The notes beneath the pieces are model-generated. The model searched no databases. It was not told the origin of the DNA and worked only from the letters and a program-made list of their open reading frames with translations. 64,000 bases of DNA from Anthostomella pinea (lineage: Eukaryota; Ascomycota; Sordariomycetes; Xylariales; Xylariaceae), in the NCBI GenBank assembly GCA_963556695.1, contig CAUWAG010000008.1, positions 372,001-436,000 on the forward strand, written 5' to 3'. The position numbers and the translations under genes were made by a program. Each line of letters begins with the position of its first letter. The first letter of the stretch is position 1. This document shows positions 24,483 to 36,644 of the stretch, piece after piece.

Positions 24483-25578
24483 GACAACTTCTTGGCAGAC
24501 TGTCTGAGTGTGCTAGTTGAGGAGGAGAGAGAGACAGCGCAACAAGACTAAGTTCGGCCCCCCCAAACGCAGATAGGGAGTGGTTGGGTATTTCAGAGAA
24601 GTCACCTGAGGTTGATTGCCATACGAGGGTGAGGGATAGCAGATATATATTGGATGTGGCGATAGTTTCCGTCACTCATACCTGGAAAATGCGTGAGACA
24701 TTATGAATTGGGCTCTCTGACTCTCCAGTGTCTCTTTCATACCTCCTTCCCGGGAAAGACTACCTAAATACGTTAAGTGGTTCGTAGCAAAAGCTTCTAA
24801 GTCGATAGGCCCGTTAGCCAAAGCCACGTAGGGAACTATCGCCGTCCACGCTCCGGCGCCAGATATCTACGGGCAAGAAGTTCCGTGTTCGCTAACGTCA
24901 ATAGAGCTGGACGGAGGCTGGGCGGTCGGGGCCCTCGGTGCATGTCCCGAACAGTCAGCCGTGCGGGCTATCACCTCCAGGGTCCAGGATCCAGGGTCCA
25001 TCCGCTTCGGCCTGCATAAAACAGTAAATATCACACGAGCCAGGCCAGAAATCATAGCAATAGACAGCCGGACGAGCAGTGGGCATTCCATTCCACTGGC
25101 GGATTGCAAAGCTTCCTTTCTCTGCCACACTCGAGCTTATCATGAATCGCAGCGTGCTGAAATGCCAGAGGAGCCAATGGCAGCGGAAACGGACAGTCGG
25201 GTTCTTCTGGGCTGAGTCCTGACCACGGAGCAGCTGATGATTGGATCGGGGCATTTAATTGATGCTTCCGATCTCCATTTGGCCGCCCGTGAGCCACGTA
25301 GCACGTGACTGTTCTCTCACTAGCCACTCAAGCCACGGACCGGCAGACTGATGTACCGGTATGGCTGCTGGTGTGGTCCAAGCTCTTTCACGTCCTCCCG
25401 CTTAAGCCCCACCCGGGACCACCACACAGCAGGGCACATTTAGCAAAATCAAAAAATCGTGCACCTCCTACTAGAGACTGCGGGATTGACCAAACTTCTG
25501 CTGCGCAACAACCACCGTTCGGAACACCACCCCTCGTCATCTACACCCCACGAACGAACCTCACGCACCTCAGACAAA
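24483..25578. promoter_or_regulatory. Divergent promoter region, reductase gene and eL43
   Basis: This 1.1-kb stretch separates the two start codons. It contains a palindromic CACGTG at 25302-25307, a bHLH/Cbf1-type site. It also holds a small GGTCCAGGATCC-type repeat at 24979-25001. The eL43 side has a C/A-rich leader. Confidence 0.4.
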
Positions 25579-26292
25579 ATGACGAAGCGTACTAAGAAGG
25601 TCGGCGTAACCGGTATGTTTCTCTAATCTGCGCTTTGCCCTCCGTGCCCCATGTATTGTGGTTGCTGACATCGTCTTCGCAGGCAAGTACGGTACTAGGT
25701 CAGTAACAGTTAAGCCTTCAACTCGAACCTCCCAGCATATCCATTGCCTGGGGTCGCACAGTCGAAATCATGCCGCTCATAATATCGCACCCTCGAATCC
25801 TCGGCACGTCTGGAGGGAAATCGTCCGAATACATACTGATATCGATTGTATAGATATGGTGCCTCGCTCCGAAAGCAGGTGAAGAAGATGGAGATTACAC
25901 AGCACGCCAAGTACCAATGGTATGTCACCATACCTTCCGCTCCGTATCCGACGATGCGTGGATGCCGGCTTGAATGTAAGGGCGGGACATTAACATGAGC
26001 AGTACCTTCTGTGGCAAGACTACCGTTCGTCGACACTCTGTTGGTATCTGGAACTGCCGGTAAGTCAATGCCCAAGACCATCGCAGATGTGATGCTGACA
26101 TGATTGCAGAGCATGCGGCAAGACCGTAGCAGGCGGTGCTTACACTGTCGCGTATGTTCACCCTCCACATTTGGCTTCCCTCGAAGTGAGCTATGCCCAC
26201 AGGAGATATACTAACATTCAACCTCCAGCACCCCCGCCGCGGCTGCCATGCGATCAACGCTGCGCAGATTGAGAGAAATCCAGGAGGTTTAA
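25579..26292 (+). CDS. RPL43: 60S ribosomal protein eL43 (L37a/L43)
   Basis: Six small exons (25579-25612, 25683-25698, 25854-25919, 26003-26059, 26110-26151, 26229-26292) give 92 residues, exactly the family length. It starts MTKRTKKVGVTGKYGTR. The zinc ribbon is built of C-x2-C (CTFCGK) and, 14 residues on, C-x2-C (CRACGK). The end is STLRRLREIQEV. All introns are GT/AG with donors GTATGT, GTCAGT, GTATGT, GTAAGT and GTATGT. The protein sits in the large ribosomal subunit. Exon 2 is only 16 nt, so automatic gene finders may miss it. Confidence 0.97.
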
Positions 26293-29200
26293 GGCACAAG
26301 ATGATGGGCGATGGGGTCTTTGCATTTGGCTTCGGTGTACAGGGAAAACGGATTTCTACACGCATACCTGACAAGGATCATGACGACGATTGATTGAGGT
26401 CCTTCCTTGATCAGCATCAACCAGAATAAATGGATGGTCAATTACGAACCAACCCCAGGCGACCAAGACTCCAAACAGCTGGAGTCGCGAACCGACCTTG
26501 CAGTCCAATGTGCTCCGTGAACAAGAAAAATGATGAGGTGAAGGGTCGACCAGGCAAGAGGGGCTCACGTCTGGCTATCGAGTCATCTTTCCAGGGATAC
26601 GGTCAAGTCCGGTCCACTTCAGGCAGTCAATGATCTGCCCGCCCGAGTCGACCACTCATGATGCCACGAGCGTGTCCGTCGGTCTCCTGCCTACGCCAAT
26701 GCCCCGTTTCTTACCCGCTGGGACTGGGCAATCCACGTGGCAAGCATTAATAGATATGATCAAGACTAGCAGTGGCTGGACTCGCGAACGTCCATGGGAA
26801 ATTCCTTGGTATGTAAGTGTGTTCGACGATGAATTCTTGTCTGACTGCTGCCTACCCATCTAACCTGTTGAGTGAGTTACCCAGATGCCTAGTAAGTACC
26901 GTCACTCAACGTACAGATCCTGGTTACGTCCTTGACACCGAAAGCCAGGTGGCATCAGGCACACAATCAGACCATGCTGGCCCGAACCCGTGACGATATA
27001 AAGGGCTTGATCTATCCGCGCTTCGGCCATTCTCGTAGTTTTTGTCTTGAAGACATTTCGCATTCGATAGCCGCCATACTCCGGTCCTCGCCACACAGCA
27101 TTCCACAGATGGCGGGATCTGCCGTCTGTGAACCCCATTAACTTCATTCTCCCCAACTATGACTTGCGGTACCTAAAATATCGAGTCGAGACTGCGAACA
27201 TCTCGACCGAGACCACAGGCTGTCAATAAGCGAACTTCGAAGCAATCCACTCATAATTGACTACCTTTGCTCTGGTCAGCTGTACCTGACCACGACGCAT
27301 TATCGAGGTTTCCAGTTTGGCTTAGTAGCCGGCGTACATAATCTGGTTGGATACCTGGGTACCTCCAGCACCCTAATGCAGCTATTTAGGGAAGTGGTGT
27401 GCGTGATTCCATACGACTTATTATTACTGCTACCGGTGCCTGTGGTCCTTGGCCGTATCCTACTGGATATTCCGACATTGGAGAGCTCCGCAGCAGCCAA
27501 GTGACTGCATCAGCCACGAAACTGTTCCTCCATAGTGTGCACTTACCAGCCGAGGAAGCCAAGGAACCCGTAGCATGAAGTCAACGCAACCCGGCTGAGT
27601 ACCTTTGCGGACCAACCGGGGTTGGCAGTCAACACGAGATCTCTCAAACACTGGTACCTTTCACCTCGTTCGTGGATTAGGTACGTCGAAGTCTACTGAG
27701 AGAAGGCAGCCAGCAGCCACGACAATTTTGCCTAAGTGGCCAGCTGTAGGTGGGTATATCCGTATCACTTGCGACGGCAAACCCACTAGTCTCAGCCATC
27801 AGTCGCCTCTTAGCTGAAAGAGAGCTTATCTCACCTGCTTTTTCGAGACCATCATCTTAGCCAGACCAGATCTCATCAGATGACGAGATACCTAGAAACT
27901 TGGAATCGAGCTGCCCCAGCCCCACGCTACTGACAAGCAACTGGACCATTGTTGTTCGTTGTTGGCCACTTGGTTGTCAAAGAACAGGAAGATATTGTAG
28001 GATACGGCAACCGCAACAACCAACCCGCCCTCACATCTTCCTATCCACATCGACATCGACACATCTAACACATGTACCTGCATTCCTACAGTACTTCTTA
28101 CTAAAGGCACTGTCGGCCTAGGCAGCTAGGGTGGCCATCCAGTCATCCGTCCCAGTCCCGCCTCTGGCGTGAGCAGGTCATAGGTCAGTGTCAAGTGAGA
28201 AAGCAAGGACTTGGCTCCCCCTCCAGTCGCCCCTTGGGAGCGGTTTGGTGGCATCAGCTGATTCGCTGATTGGGCCCGCTTAGGCAACGTGCCTGTGTGC
28301 CTGTGTGCAAGCAGCGCTAAACTCGTCAGGAGTCTTACTTTCGACAGATGAACTTTGGCCCCTCTTCTTTTTGCTACCTTGACCCGACAATCTGTCAGTG
28401 TTCACCAGCGTCCAGACAGCCAGAGCATACCGCCGCCACCTGATAATCTGATAGACCACAAACCACCTGGTTATTATCTACGGCCGGCTCTGCGCTGATC
28501 CCATCTCCATTGTATCGTCCCGGTCAATGATCACTTTGTCTGCCAGTCAATCAAGTCAACCACCCGCACTCTGATTTTGTGCCACTTCGACCACTGTTAT
28601 CAAGCCAACACTCAGTCCTCACCTACGCAACCGACGCACGTACACGGTTGTGAACTTGTACCTCGCACCAAAGCAACCAATCCGTCAGTCTCCAGGGTTT
28701 CGCGCAGCTGTCTGGACCTGCCTGCCCCGTGCACCACCTGCTTCCCCCCGAAAACGATCAACCGTCCTCCGGGTCTTTCCTCCTTCTCATCAATCCCCCC
28801 CACCGCCACCCATCCCAACTTCCAAGAGCGATCTGCCAGCTTGTTCGCTTGTCAGCCTACAAAGTTGTTGCTACTCGTTGCCTCATCCATCTACTGCTCG
28901 ACAACACGTTGGACTTTTGCAGACCCAGTGCATCGCAGAACTATAATACGACGCACCGGATATAGGCAACCATTCGACTTTGGCCACTTTACTAGTAGCC
29001 TTTTCTTTTATAATTGCTCTGCAAAGGGCAAAGGGCAGAGTACATACAGACACCGACCCCAAGCACAAGCACCGACACCGACGCCGCTGCCCACCGTACA
29101 ACAGCGCAGTACCGTCCGTCATTGACCACGGCCAACCACCAACCCACCTTTCGAGGTTTCTTGTCATTCAGCCACCAAAGCCCACCAATTAACGATCCAG

Positions 29201-29346
29201 CCAGCCAGCCGCTCTGCTCGACTCTGCTCGATTCTCTGACCGTTCACGGCTTGCCGCCTCGACTGCAGCAATCGCCAACCCCGACTTACACACAGTCACT
29301 TATATGTTCCACTTACAGAGTCGACAACTGATGAAATTCTGCCCTG
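26293..29346. other. Intergenic region and long 5' leader of the RING/PHD gene
   Basis: No gene could be supported in 26.3-28.3 kb. From about 28.3 kb the plus strand becomes C/A- and pyrimidine-rich. It looks like the promoter and long 5' UTR of the RING/PHD gene, possibly with upstream ORFs. Confidence 0.45.
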
Positions 29347-31260
29347 ATGGCTGATCAGTGTATTGTCTGTCTAGAGAACCTAGACGTGCAGGCATCGCCA
29401 ACATTGCCATTTAGCAACAACACCAATTCTCCCACCCACGACGGTGATAACAAAATCGCCGTCATTCAAGTTTGTGGCCACGTCCTGCATGACGCTTGTT
29501 TGAGGGAATGGACTGGAAAGGCAAATAGTTGCCCCATTTGTCGCCAAGCTTTCCATTTGGTGCACGTTTACGATAAAGTTGGAGGTGAGTCGATCTGCTC
29601 GGCGTCGCTGCATCGCAACCACGTAAGCTAACTCACATTTACCGCAGGCACCGAAATACTCTCGTACGAGGTCGAGGATAAGAAACAAGTCGCCGAGTTC
29701 GATCCCCAAGCCTGGTTAGACGAAAACCCCGAGGAAGCGGATGACACACAAGATTGCCCAATCTGTGGCCATGTCGGCCACGAAGAAGTTCTCATCTTGT
29801 GCGATGGCTGCGATACACCTTACCACACATACTGCATCGGCTTGGACAGTGTGCCCCGAGGGCATTGGTTCTGTATGGAATGCTCAGAGCAGGCTGCCGG
29901 GCTTCTCTCAGCCGTAGGGGATGATAACGACACAGCGAATCACCTTGCAGGCTTCGACGGTCGGTCTGCCTATCTACCTCGTACTCGAGCCTCAATGCGA
30001 CGCGCCAGGCAGCGAGCTCGCTCAGACGAATGGCAGGGCGCTTGGGGCCAGATAGCTGGCCGCGTGTGGGATGTCCTGAACATTGACCTTGACAACCATG
30101 ACGATGACGAGGCTCTGCGGGACTACCGACGATCTCAGCAGCGAAGGGATCGAGAACGACGCGAGTATCAGAGATGGCAACAACGTATCAATATTGCAAG
30201 TCGTCTTGGGGCCCACGACGTCTTCGCCAATAACCTGTCCAACGTTCTCCCGCACCGTGTTGCACAACCACCGCCCCCACCGCCACCTCAAGAAACACCC
30301 GAGGAAAAGCAGGCATGGGGGGCACTGGAGAAGGCTATGGAGACCGAGAGCTCTACCCGCCCTTCTCCAAATCATCGCAAGCGTAAATCTCGCTCTGTTA
30401 CGGCCTCACCCGTCGAACCTGCACCGCAGCCGGAGAGGAAGCTGAAGCGACCTCGAACGAGACGAGTTCGTACCCAGTCGGAGGCCTCGACGTCGAACTC
30501 AACCTCCGTGCCATCGTCATCAACGAGTCTGCCGACCAGTAGTGGCCTATCCTCACGCACCGCAGCAAGCCCGCCACCCCAAAGCTCTGAAGGGCCATCT
30601 TTTCTCTCATCGTTATTGAGAGAAGTCGAGACGAGTCCGTCGTCTGATGATGAAAACATCCGGGCACTGTTTGCCCCGAAGCCAGCCGTGGATCCATCAT
30701 CACCCGCGAGTTCGCCTTCACCATCGGCGCACAGCAGTCCGAGAGCGCTGTCGACTACGCCGCCGCCACGTGGAGTTAATGACCGCCCTGGGTCGCCTCT
30801 TTCACTCAGCTCGAGGATTGAGCCGATATACCCACCGGCGAACTACGCGGCAAGTAGAAACGGGGGTGATCACAGTGATTCCGAAACAAGGTCGCGTCAA
30901 GTTCACCATCAGCACAACGGAGCAAGCCGTTCCCCGGAGATTCGACAACCACGGCCACGGCGCCAGCAACCTGTCAACATCGGCACTAACTTGATTCGCT
31001 CACATGAAGCCTCGCCCACACGCGCGAACCTGCCTTTCGAGGTGAAGGAGAGCATAAGCGGCATCGTCAAGAACGCTCTTCAGCCGCATTGGAAATCCGG
31101 ACAACTCACGGCTGAGGCATACGCCTCTATTAATCGCGACTTGAGCCATAAGCTGTACAAAGAGATTTCCGAGGCGGCTCTCGACGATAACGCTAGGAAC
31201 CGCTTCGAGAAGATTGCAAGTAAGGAGGTCACACGAGCTATTGCGGACCTCAAAACTTGA
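29347..31260 (+). CDS. RING-H2 and PHD finger protein, PHRF1/Asr1-like
   Basis: Two exons (29347-29584 and 29648-31260) give 616 residues. A RING-H2 finger uses Cys5, Cys8, Cys43, His45, His48, Cys51, Cys62 and Cys65. A PHD finger follows at about 116-165 (CPICGHVGHEEVLILCDGC, then HTYC and WFCMEC). The middle 300 residues are low-complexity, with basic clusters and S/P-rich runs. The last 75 residues (VKESISGIVKNALQPHWKSG onward) form a helical module resembling the SRI/CTD-binding end of animal PHRF1. The RING-PHD order with such a tail fits E3 ligases that bind phosphorylated RNA polymerase II (yeast Asr1, animal PHRF1). The role is inferred. Confidence 0.9.
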
Positions 31261-32552
31261 TACCCCTTTCATTTCCAATGGTAACGACAGATACGCGACG
31301 TGGACTTCAAGGACGTTCCGTGGACAGTTGAACATTGCTGCAAAGCTGGAGATGACACTTGCGTCATTTATATCATGGTGATACCCTGGCGCGGGCTGGT
31401 TTATATTCGGTCTTGCGACGGCGTCTAGCATTGCACCTCTTTCTCGCAACCCCAATGGCGTTCGGTTCCGGTCTGGCACCAATGTTTCCATGTACAGTTA
31501 TGGATGGATAGGAACAGGATGGAAGCTTTTAGATAGTACCATTAAGCGGTCTATTTCTGCAGAGCTCCTCATAGGGTATTGGAATTTCTCTTGGACGTGT
31601 ATAATTAGATACATTAGATGGGGATAGTCGGATGCTCACTGGTCATGATGATTGCGTTATGAATATCCATTGCGAGGCTCTACTGGTTGAGCCTCAACTG
31701 CACACACGCCATTGAATGAACCAGACAGGCTACAGTGTGAACAAGACATCTTCGTGGCGCCTTTTCACCAGAGCAAGATGAGATTGCCTGATTTGAATTC
31801 CCAGATTTGGCGCGGTGCTGGCTCGGGGGCCGGGGCGCAGTCGAATTTCAAATTGATGCACCAAGCTGCGTCAAGCCACAGCCCGTGGCCAGTGGCCACA
31901 GGCACCATTTAATTTGATCCACAACTTCAAAGCACGATGGATGTGGCTGGTGCGTTGCTCCACCATTTTATCCATCACAATAAAAAGTCGCGTTCCCCTC
32001 GCTCCCTCTTCCGTCTTCCTCTCCTCTCAACCAAGGCACCATTCCTTATCATCAAGACCCGTCTCCCCCAGAACGTCTTGACCATTTACGTGTGCCGAGA
32101 GCGAATCTTACGCAGTCTTTTTTCGCTAGCTGCGCCTGCAGAATTTTTTACTGGGCGCCGTTAGATAGTTACTGCTGACATTTATTTGTGATTTTCTGTT
32201 TGTTTGTGCTTGTGACCGACCTGTGGGTGGGGATTTTTTCTGCTCTTGTGTACGTTACATATCGATAGGCGGATGCTCGGTGTGTAGGTAGAGGCGGTCG
32301 GCCTCGCATGTGTTTTGCTCTTGTCTTGGTACTGTATGACCAGGTGCCGCCGCTTCTGGTCTTGTGATGCCTGCTTGCTACGTACGTCGGCGGATAGAGA
32401 GGTATGTAATGCGGCAGAGAGCAGACAGACCCTGCTTCTTATGATTACCTAGCGACGGGAACACCATTTGCAGGCCGCATCAAGGAGGCCTAGGCAGAGT
32501 CGTAGTAGGATGAGATGCTGCCCTCAACTATGACTCCTACCCATCTATCCCC
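31261..32552. other. 3' flank of the RING/PHD gene, no gene seen
   Basis: Only presumed 3' UTR and unstructured intergenic sequence are seen. It ends at the inverted repeat that bounds the AT-rich block. Confidence 0.45.
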
Positions 32553-32573
32553 TTGACTGGTTTACTGTACCAG
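32553..32573 (+). repeat. Left arm of a 21-bp inverted repeat bounding the AT-rich block
   Basis: It matches 20 of 21 bases with the reverse complement of 37899-37919. The single difference is a T/C transition. It lies at the sharp border between normal and AT-rich sequence. Confidence 0.75.
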
Positions 32574-33093
32574 GGTGTACAATGCAGGGCACATGGCCCC
32601 TGCAGATACTAAACAGGCCCTGTCTACTGTAAATAAACTAATTAGTTAATTTAAAACAGATTTACTTTTATTCAAGCGTTATTTTTATAATAAAACTTAT
32701 GCTAGTAGTTTTTATATAATAAACTGTCAGATATTAGATCCCAGATATAGTGCCCTTAGGTACAGTACCCGCTAGGGGGCTGCCAGGGGACCAGTAGATC
32801 CACCCTGGCATGGTGCAGTATGGTATTTAGCTGTAGATTAGCCCTGCCAAGCATACTTGAGAATGACAACAACATTTGCAGCGACCGCTCACACCCAAAA
32901 GACTTGTGACCCTTCTAGAATCTTACATAAACTAATATATTATATTTTTAATATTCAAACTTTGTGATTAATAGTTACTTGTAAATATTAAAACGATTAT
33001 TAAGGATTTTTAAGCATTTTTCTACTTTTAAATTATGCTACTTTTATACGCCTAATAAGTTTAAAAATTTTACGTACTAACGTGGATGACAAG

Positions 33094-33123
33094 CGAGCGG
33101 CAATTACAAGCAAACGGCAACTT
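33094..33123 (+). repeat. Left terminal inverted repeat of the Fot1-like element
   Basis: A 30-bp arm beginning CGAGCGGCAATTACAAGC. It is complementary to 35114-35143 except for one transition. Confidence 0.9.
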
Positions 33124-33183
33124 TTCACCAGTCACCTAACCTTTTCATCAAAGCTCCTAATTGATTAACCAGAAATAATAGCA

Positions 33184-35050
33184 TTGTGTTATAGCAAATC
33201 AGACTTACAGCTTGCTGTCCAAGCTAAACGACGCAATCCTCATATTACTATTGGTAAGCTTTCTAAGACTTTCCACATCCCATATAATACCTTAAAGGCT
33301 AGAATTATCGGCCAACTATCACGACGCGACATCATGCTCAATACTTTGAAACTTACGCTTTCTGAAGAGAATGTCATTCTTTCCTTCATTCTTGACCTGG
33401 ATGCGCGAGCATTTCTACACTGGCACAGTTATGTTGAAGATATGGTGAATTAATTGTTAGCAGCACAAGGGGCTGGACACGTTAAAAAGAACTAGACAGA
33501 ACTTCATTAAATGCACACTAGGCCTCTGAACGAGTTTTCATTAGAGGATAGACTACCAGAGGATCTTGAACAAAGATCCAGACATATATCGCACGTGGTT
33601 TTGCCAAGTTGTAGCAGCAATCGCAAAACATGGTATCTAAGAGGCGGACATTTACAACTTTGACGAGACTGGGTTTATGATGGGCATTATTGGGTCTGGC
33701 ATGATCGTCACAAGCACCAAAAGAAGTGGCAGGCCTAGACAAGCTTAACAAGGCAACAGAAAATGGTTTACAGCAATCTCTACTATCAATGCTAGTGGTT
33801 GGGTGGTCCCGCCGTTCATCATTCTACAGGACAAAACCCACCTTGTGTTATAGTATTGCGACACAACATTACCACGCAATTGAAAGGTGGCCGTGTCTGA
33901 CAACAGATGGACTATAAATGAGATCGGTTTGAAAAGGATTCAGGATTTCGATAAGTATACCAGACCGCGTATAACCGCCAGTAAACGCCTCTTTATCTTA
34001 GATGGCCATGAAAGCCATTATTCCCAGGTCTTTGAGGATTATTGCCAGAACAATGGTATTATTACCCTGTGTATGCCTGTCCACTAATCACACAAGTTCC
34101 AGCCTCTAGATGTCAGTTGTTTTAGCCCGCTCAAATGAGCTTATGGTCTGTGATGGATCAACTATCCATCAGGTGGTTGGTAGGGCAGACACGTTGCCGC
34201 CGCACAGAAAGCTAGATAATTGTGGGTCGGGATTTGGGATCTATCCGACCATCAGATTGAGCTGGTGCTGCAGATCTTTCTTCCCCTCCTCACCAAAGTA
34301 TTTCTGTTCAACAGAGGTCATTGATGTGCATCTTCGTCCAAACCTTTTGCTTGCCCTGTGACATGGTTGCATGATTAAGGATCTCATCTAGTATCATATA
34401 ACCCATATTTTGAAAGAGGACTTCCTTACAGCATTTTGTGAAGTATATAACGCTGCTATGACACCAGGAAACATTCAAGCAGGTTTCAGTACCACTGGGC
34501 TTGTTCCTTTTGGCCCAGAAAGTGTTATTTCAAAGCTGGATGCTGTCGCTGCCAAACGAACACCGTCGCCAGACTCTAATCTGCCACCCACTACTTGGAC
34601 TTCAAAGACGCCTACCACCATTAACAAAGCGGTAAACCAATTAATTTATATCCAGAATCAAGTCAGAAACCACTTATGAAGCTCACCTACATCAATAATT
34701 AATGCGTTGAGCTCGTTTTCAAAGGCTACATACGGTCTTATGCACAAGGTCGTTTTGACTGATTCCTAGGTCCGCGAGCTAGAGAAGGCCAATCACTTAC
34801 TAAGTAAATATTAGAGAACAAAAAACAAACATCTAATAAAAGGAAAAATACTTTCTGTTGAAGATGCAGTACGTCTTCAGGCTGCAAAGGATGGTGATGA
34901 GCTGGCAAGACAAGAAATGAGTAAAAGTAGTCATTGTCCGAGGAGGGCGGCAGCGCATAAGCGGTGTTGTAGCGTTTGCGGTAACATTGGCCATGATGCG
35001 TGAATTTGTATAATAGAGATAGAAACGTCTGAAGAAAAAGAATCTGATTA
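33184..35050 (+). pseudogene. Broken Fot1/pogo transposase (DDE_1 superfamily)
   Basis: Readable pieces occur in order. These are HTH and CENP-B-like DNA binding (33211-33480), FDETGFMMGI with the first catalytic Asp (about 33659), LFILDGHESHYS with the second Asp (about 33992), LCMPVH then SHKFQPLDV with the third (about 34070-34110), and a C-terminal stretch NIQAGFSTTGLVPFGP (about 34471). Near 34950-35010 there is a zinc-knuckle-like CCSVCGNIGHDA. Several TAA/TGA stops sit where C-to-T changes in CAA or CGA codons would produce them, for example after SPLK. The gene cannot make a full transposase. Confidence 0.88.
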
Positions 35051-35113
35051 ATTAGATTGAATTAAATGGGTTGTAATCAAGTTATTTTACATATTGATGG
35101 GAAGGTTGGTAAG

Positions 35114-35143
35114 AAGTTGCCGTTCGCTTGTAATTGCCGCTCG
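35114..35143 (-). repeat. Right terminal inverted repeat of the Fot1-like element
   Basis: Reverse complement of the left arm with one base difference. Confidence 0.9.
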
Positions 35144-35581
35144 ATTATTATCTATATAAATGCTTAATATTAAAAAGGTTGTTATTAAATTACAAATACA
35201 AGCCCTTATAAAAAGGTTATATATTTATATAATTTACTTGATCAAATAGTTAACTTACTTCGTAAAAGTTTTATACGGCTTTTAAACAAGTTTATTACGC
35301 TTTTAAAAAAGAAAGGTATTATTAAAGATAATTTTAAATAAAATCCGTATATCAAAGCTTTAAAAGCGTGTTTTCAAAAATTATAATTTTAAAAATGAAT
35401 TTTATTTAAACTCTTATATTAACACCGTTTATATACTAGTTATATCTCTATTAAAGTAAGAAATTTTTATTAGCTTTATTAATTAATAATTGAAATACTT
35501 CTCAATTCTTTTAATAGTTTATTTAAACCGTTTATAATTTTTAATGTCTTGTTTTTTTCTAGTCAACTGACATACGTCACC

Positions 35582-35760
35582 AGGGGGGCCCACTGTAACA
35601 GGGTGCACTGGCCAATCAGGTGGCGGCTAGATAGATAAGATAAAGAAGGACTGCAACCATATATAGTGGCAGCCCTCACCTAGCTAGCTAGATAACCAAC
35701 TCACGCATAATAACATATTTAACCCTCATACTCGCTTCATCAACACAGTTAAAACTATAG
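35582..35760 (+). mobile_element. LTR fragment with purine tract
   Basis: An island of normal composition begins with a G-rich purine tract (AGGGGGG, 35582-35588). It is followed within six bases by TGTAACAGGGTGCAC, an LTR-like start at 35594, and a TATA-like ATATATAG near 35660. The island ends near CAACACAGTTA. It looks like the end of a retrotransposon internal region plus a 3' LTR. No target duplication was found, and a similar TGTACCAGGGTGTAC occurs at 32566. Confidence 0.45.
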
Positions 35761-36126
35761 AAACTACATTATTATTTTTTAATCATTAAGTTAACCAGAT
35801 TGTTAAAATTAGGCTATTTTTCCGCTCTATAATATATTAAAGCTTTATAAATCAGTAAATGAATTGTTATTTAAGCGATATTATAAATTGCTTACGCAGT
35901 TTTTATAACACTTAATTTTTTAATACGTAATGATTTAAAAAATAAAGTAGCAGAAAAAGTATTCCATAAAAACATGAAATTTAAACTACGCGTTATTAAA
36001 AGCTTTAAATAAACGATCAAATAAAATAATAATTACTTTTTATATATTATTGAAAGCCTTATTTTAAAAAAATCGATCTTTTAATAATTTTTTACGTTAA
36101 TAAGTTCTAATTATAACGAGCTTAAA

Positions 36127-36644
36127 TATTACGAACCAACGAACAGTGCGGCCTGATAGCAGGCCTAGAAGGGACAATTGGAAACAGATTGACCAGAGAG
36201 TGGGGCGCTGATCAGTGGAGAGATCGAAGCAACAGAGCAACGGTACACAGATCACGCGACCAGCAGAGCCTGGGTCACGAGACTAAGAATTTGGATCACT
36301 GGATCACCATGGTGATCCAGTGAGCAGGATCACCCTAGATCACCGGTGATCCAGGGTGAGCCACCTAATCAGTGAGGGAGAGATTAGATATATAAGGACA
36401 GACATTTCCCAACCAGATAGATAGACAGTCTCCACCTCAGTGATCAATCTAAGCATCTTAGCCAACCCTAAGGTGGGAGAAATCTCCTGACGACTTGACT
36501 ACACAGTGAACCCAGTTCAGACCAAGCCCCAGCATCTGAGTGTCTTCTAGTTGACAGAAGCCTCTATCGTCCTTTGTGTTGACTTACCTAAGAATATAAA
36601 CCCTATAGAACCCTTTAGTCTTATAAGTTAGACGGCTCGTCACA
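36127..36644 (+). mobile_element. Solo LTR, 518 bp, with TTAAA target duplication
   Basis: The island is flanked on both sides by TTAAA (36122-36126 and 36645-36649). It ends in CGTCACA and begins with TATTACG, where TGT would be expected. The terminal TG appears to have become TA, a RIP-type change. It contains a TATATAA box at 36389-36395, which supports plus orientation, and two large palindromes in the presumed U3 region. No internal retrotransposon domain is adjacent. Confidence 0.75.
36296..36359. repeat. Two adjacent palindromes in the LTR
   Basis: A perfect 28-bp palindrome at 36296-36323 is centred on CCATGG. A 30-bp palindrome at 36330-36359 with one mismatched pair is centred on CACCGGTG. 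Both are built from GGATCACC/GGTGATCC units. Confidence 0.9.

Larger units (their letters stand above)
33080..35157 (+). mobile_element. Fot1/pogo-type (Tc1/mariner superfamily) DNA transposon, degenerate
   Basis: Terminal inverted repeats bound about 2.08 kb. The core 30 bp (33094-33123 against 35114-35143) differs at one base. The match extends outward about 14 bp and inward about 10 bp with nearly all differences being transitions. Between them is a plus-strand transposase relic: an N-terminal helix-turn-helix (IGKLSKTFHIPYNTLKARI), a CENP-B-type domain, then the DDE_1 core. Size and order fit Fot1/Pot2 elements. No clean TA target duplication was found. Confidence 0.88.
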
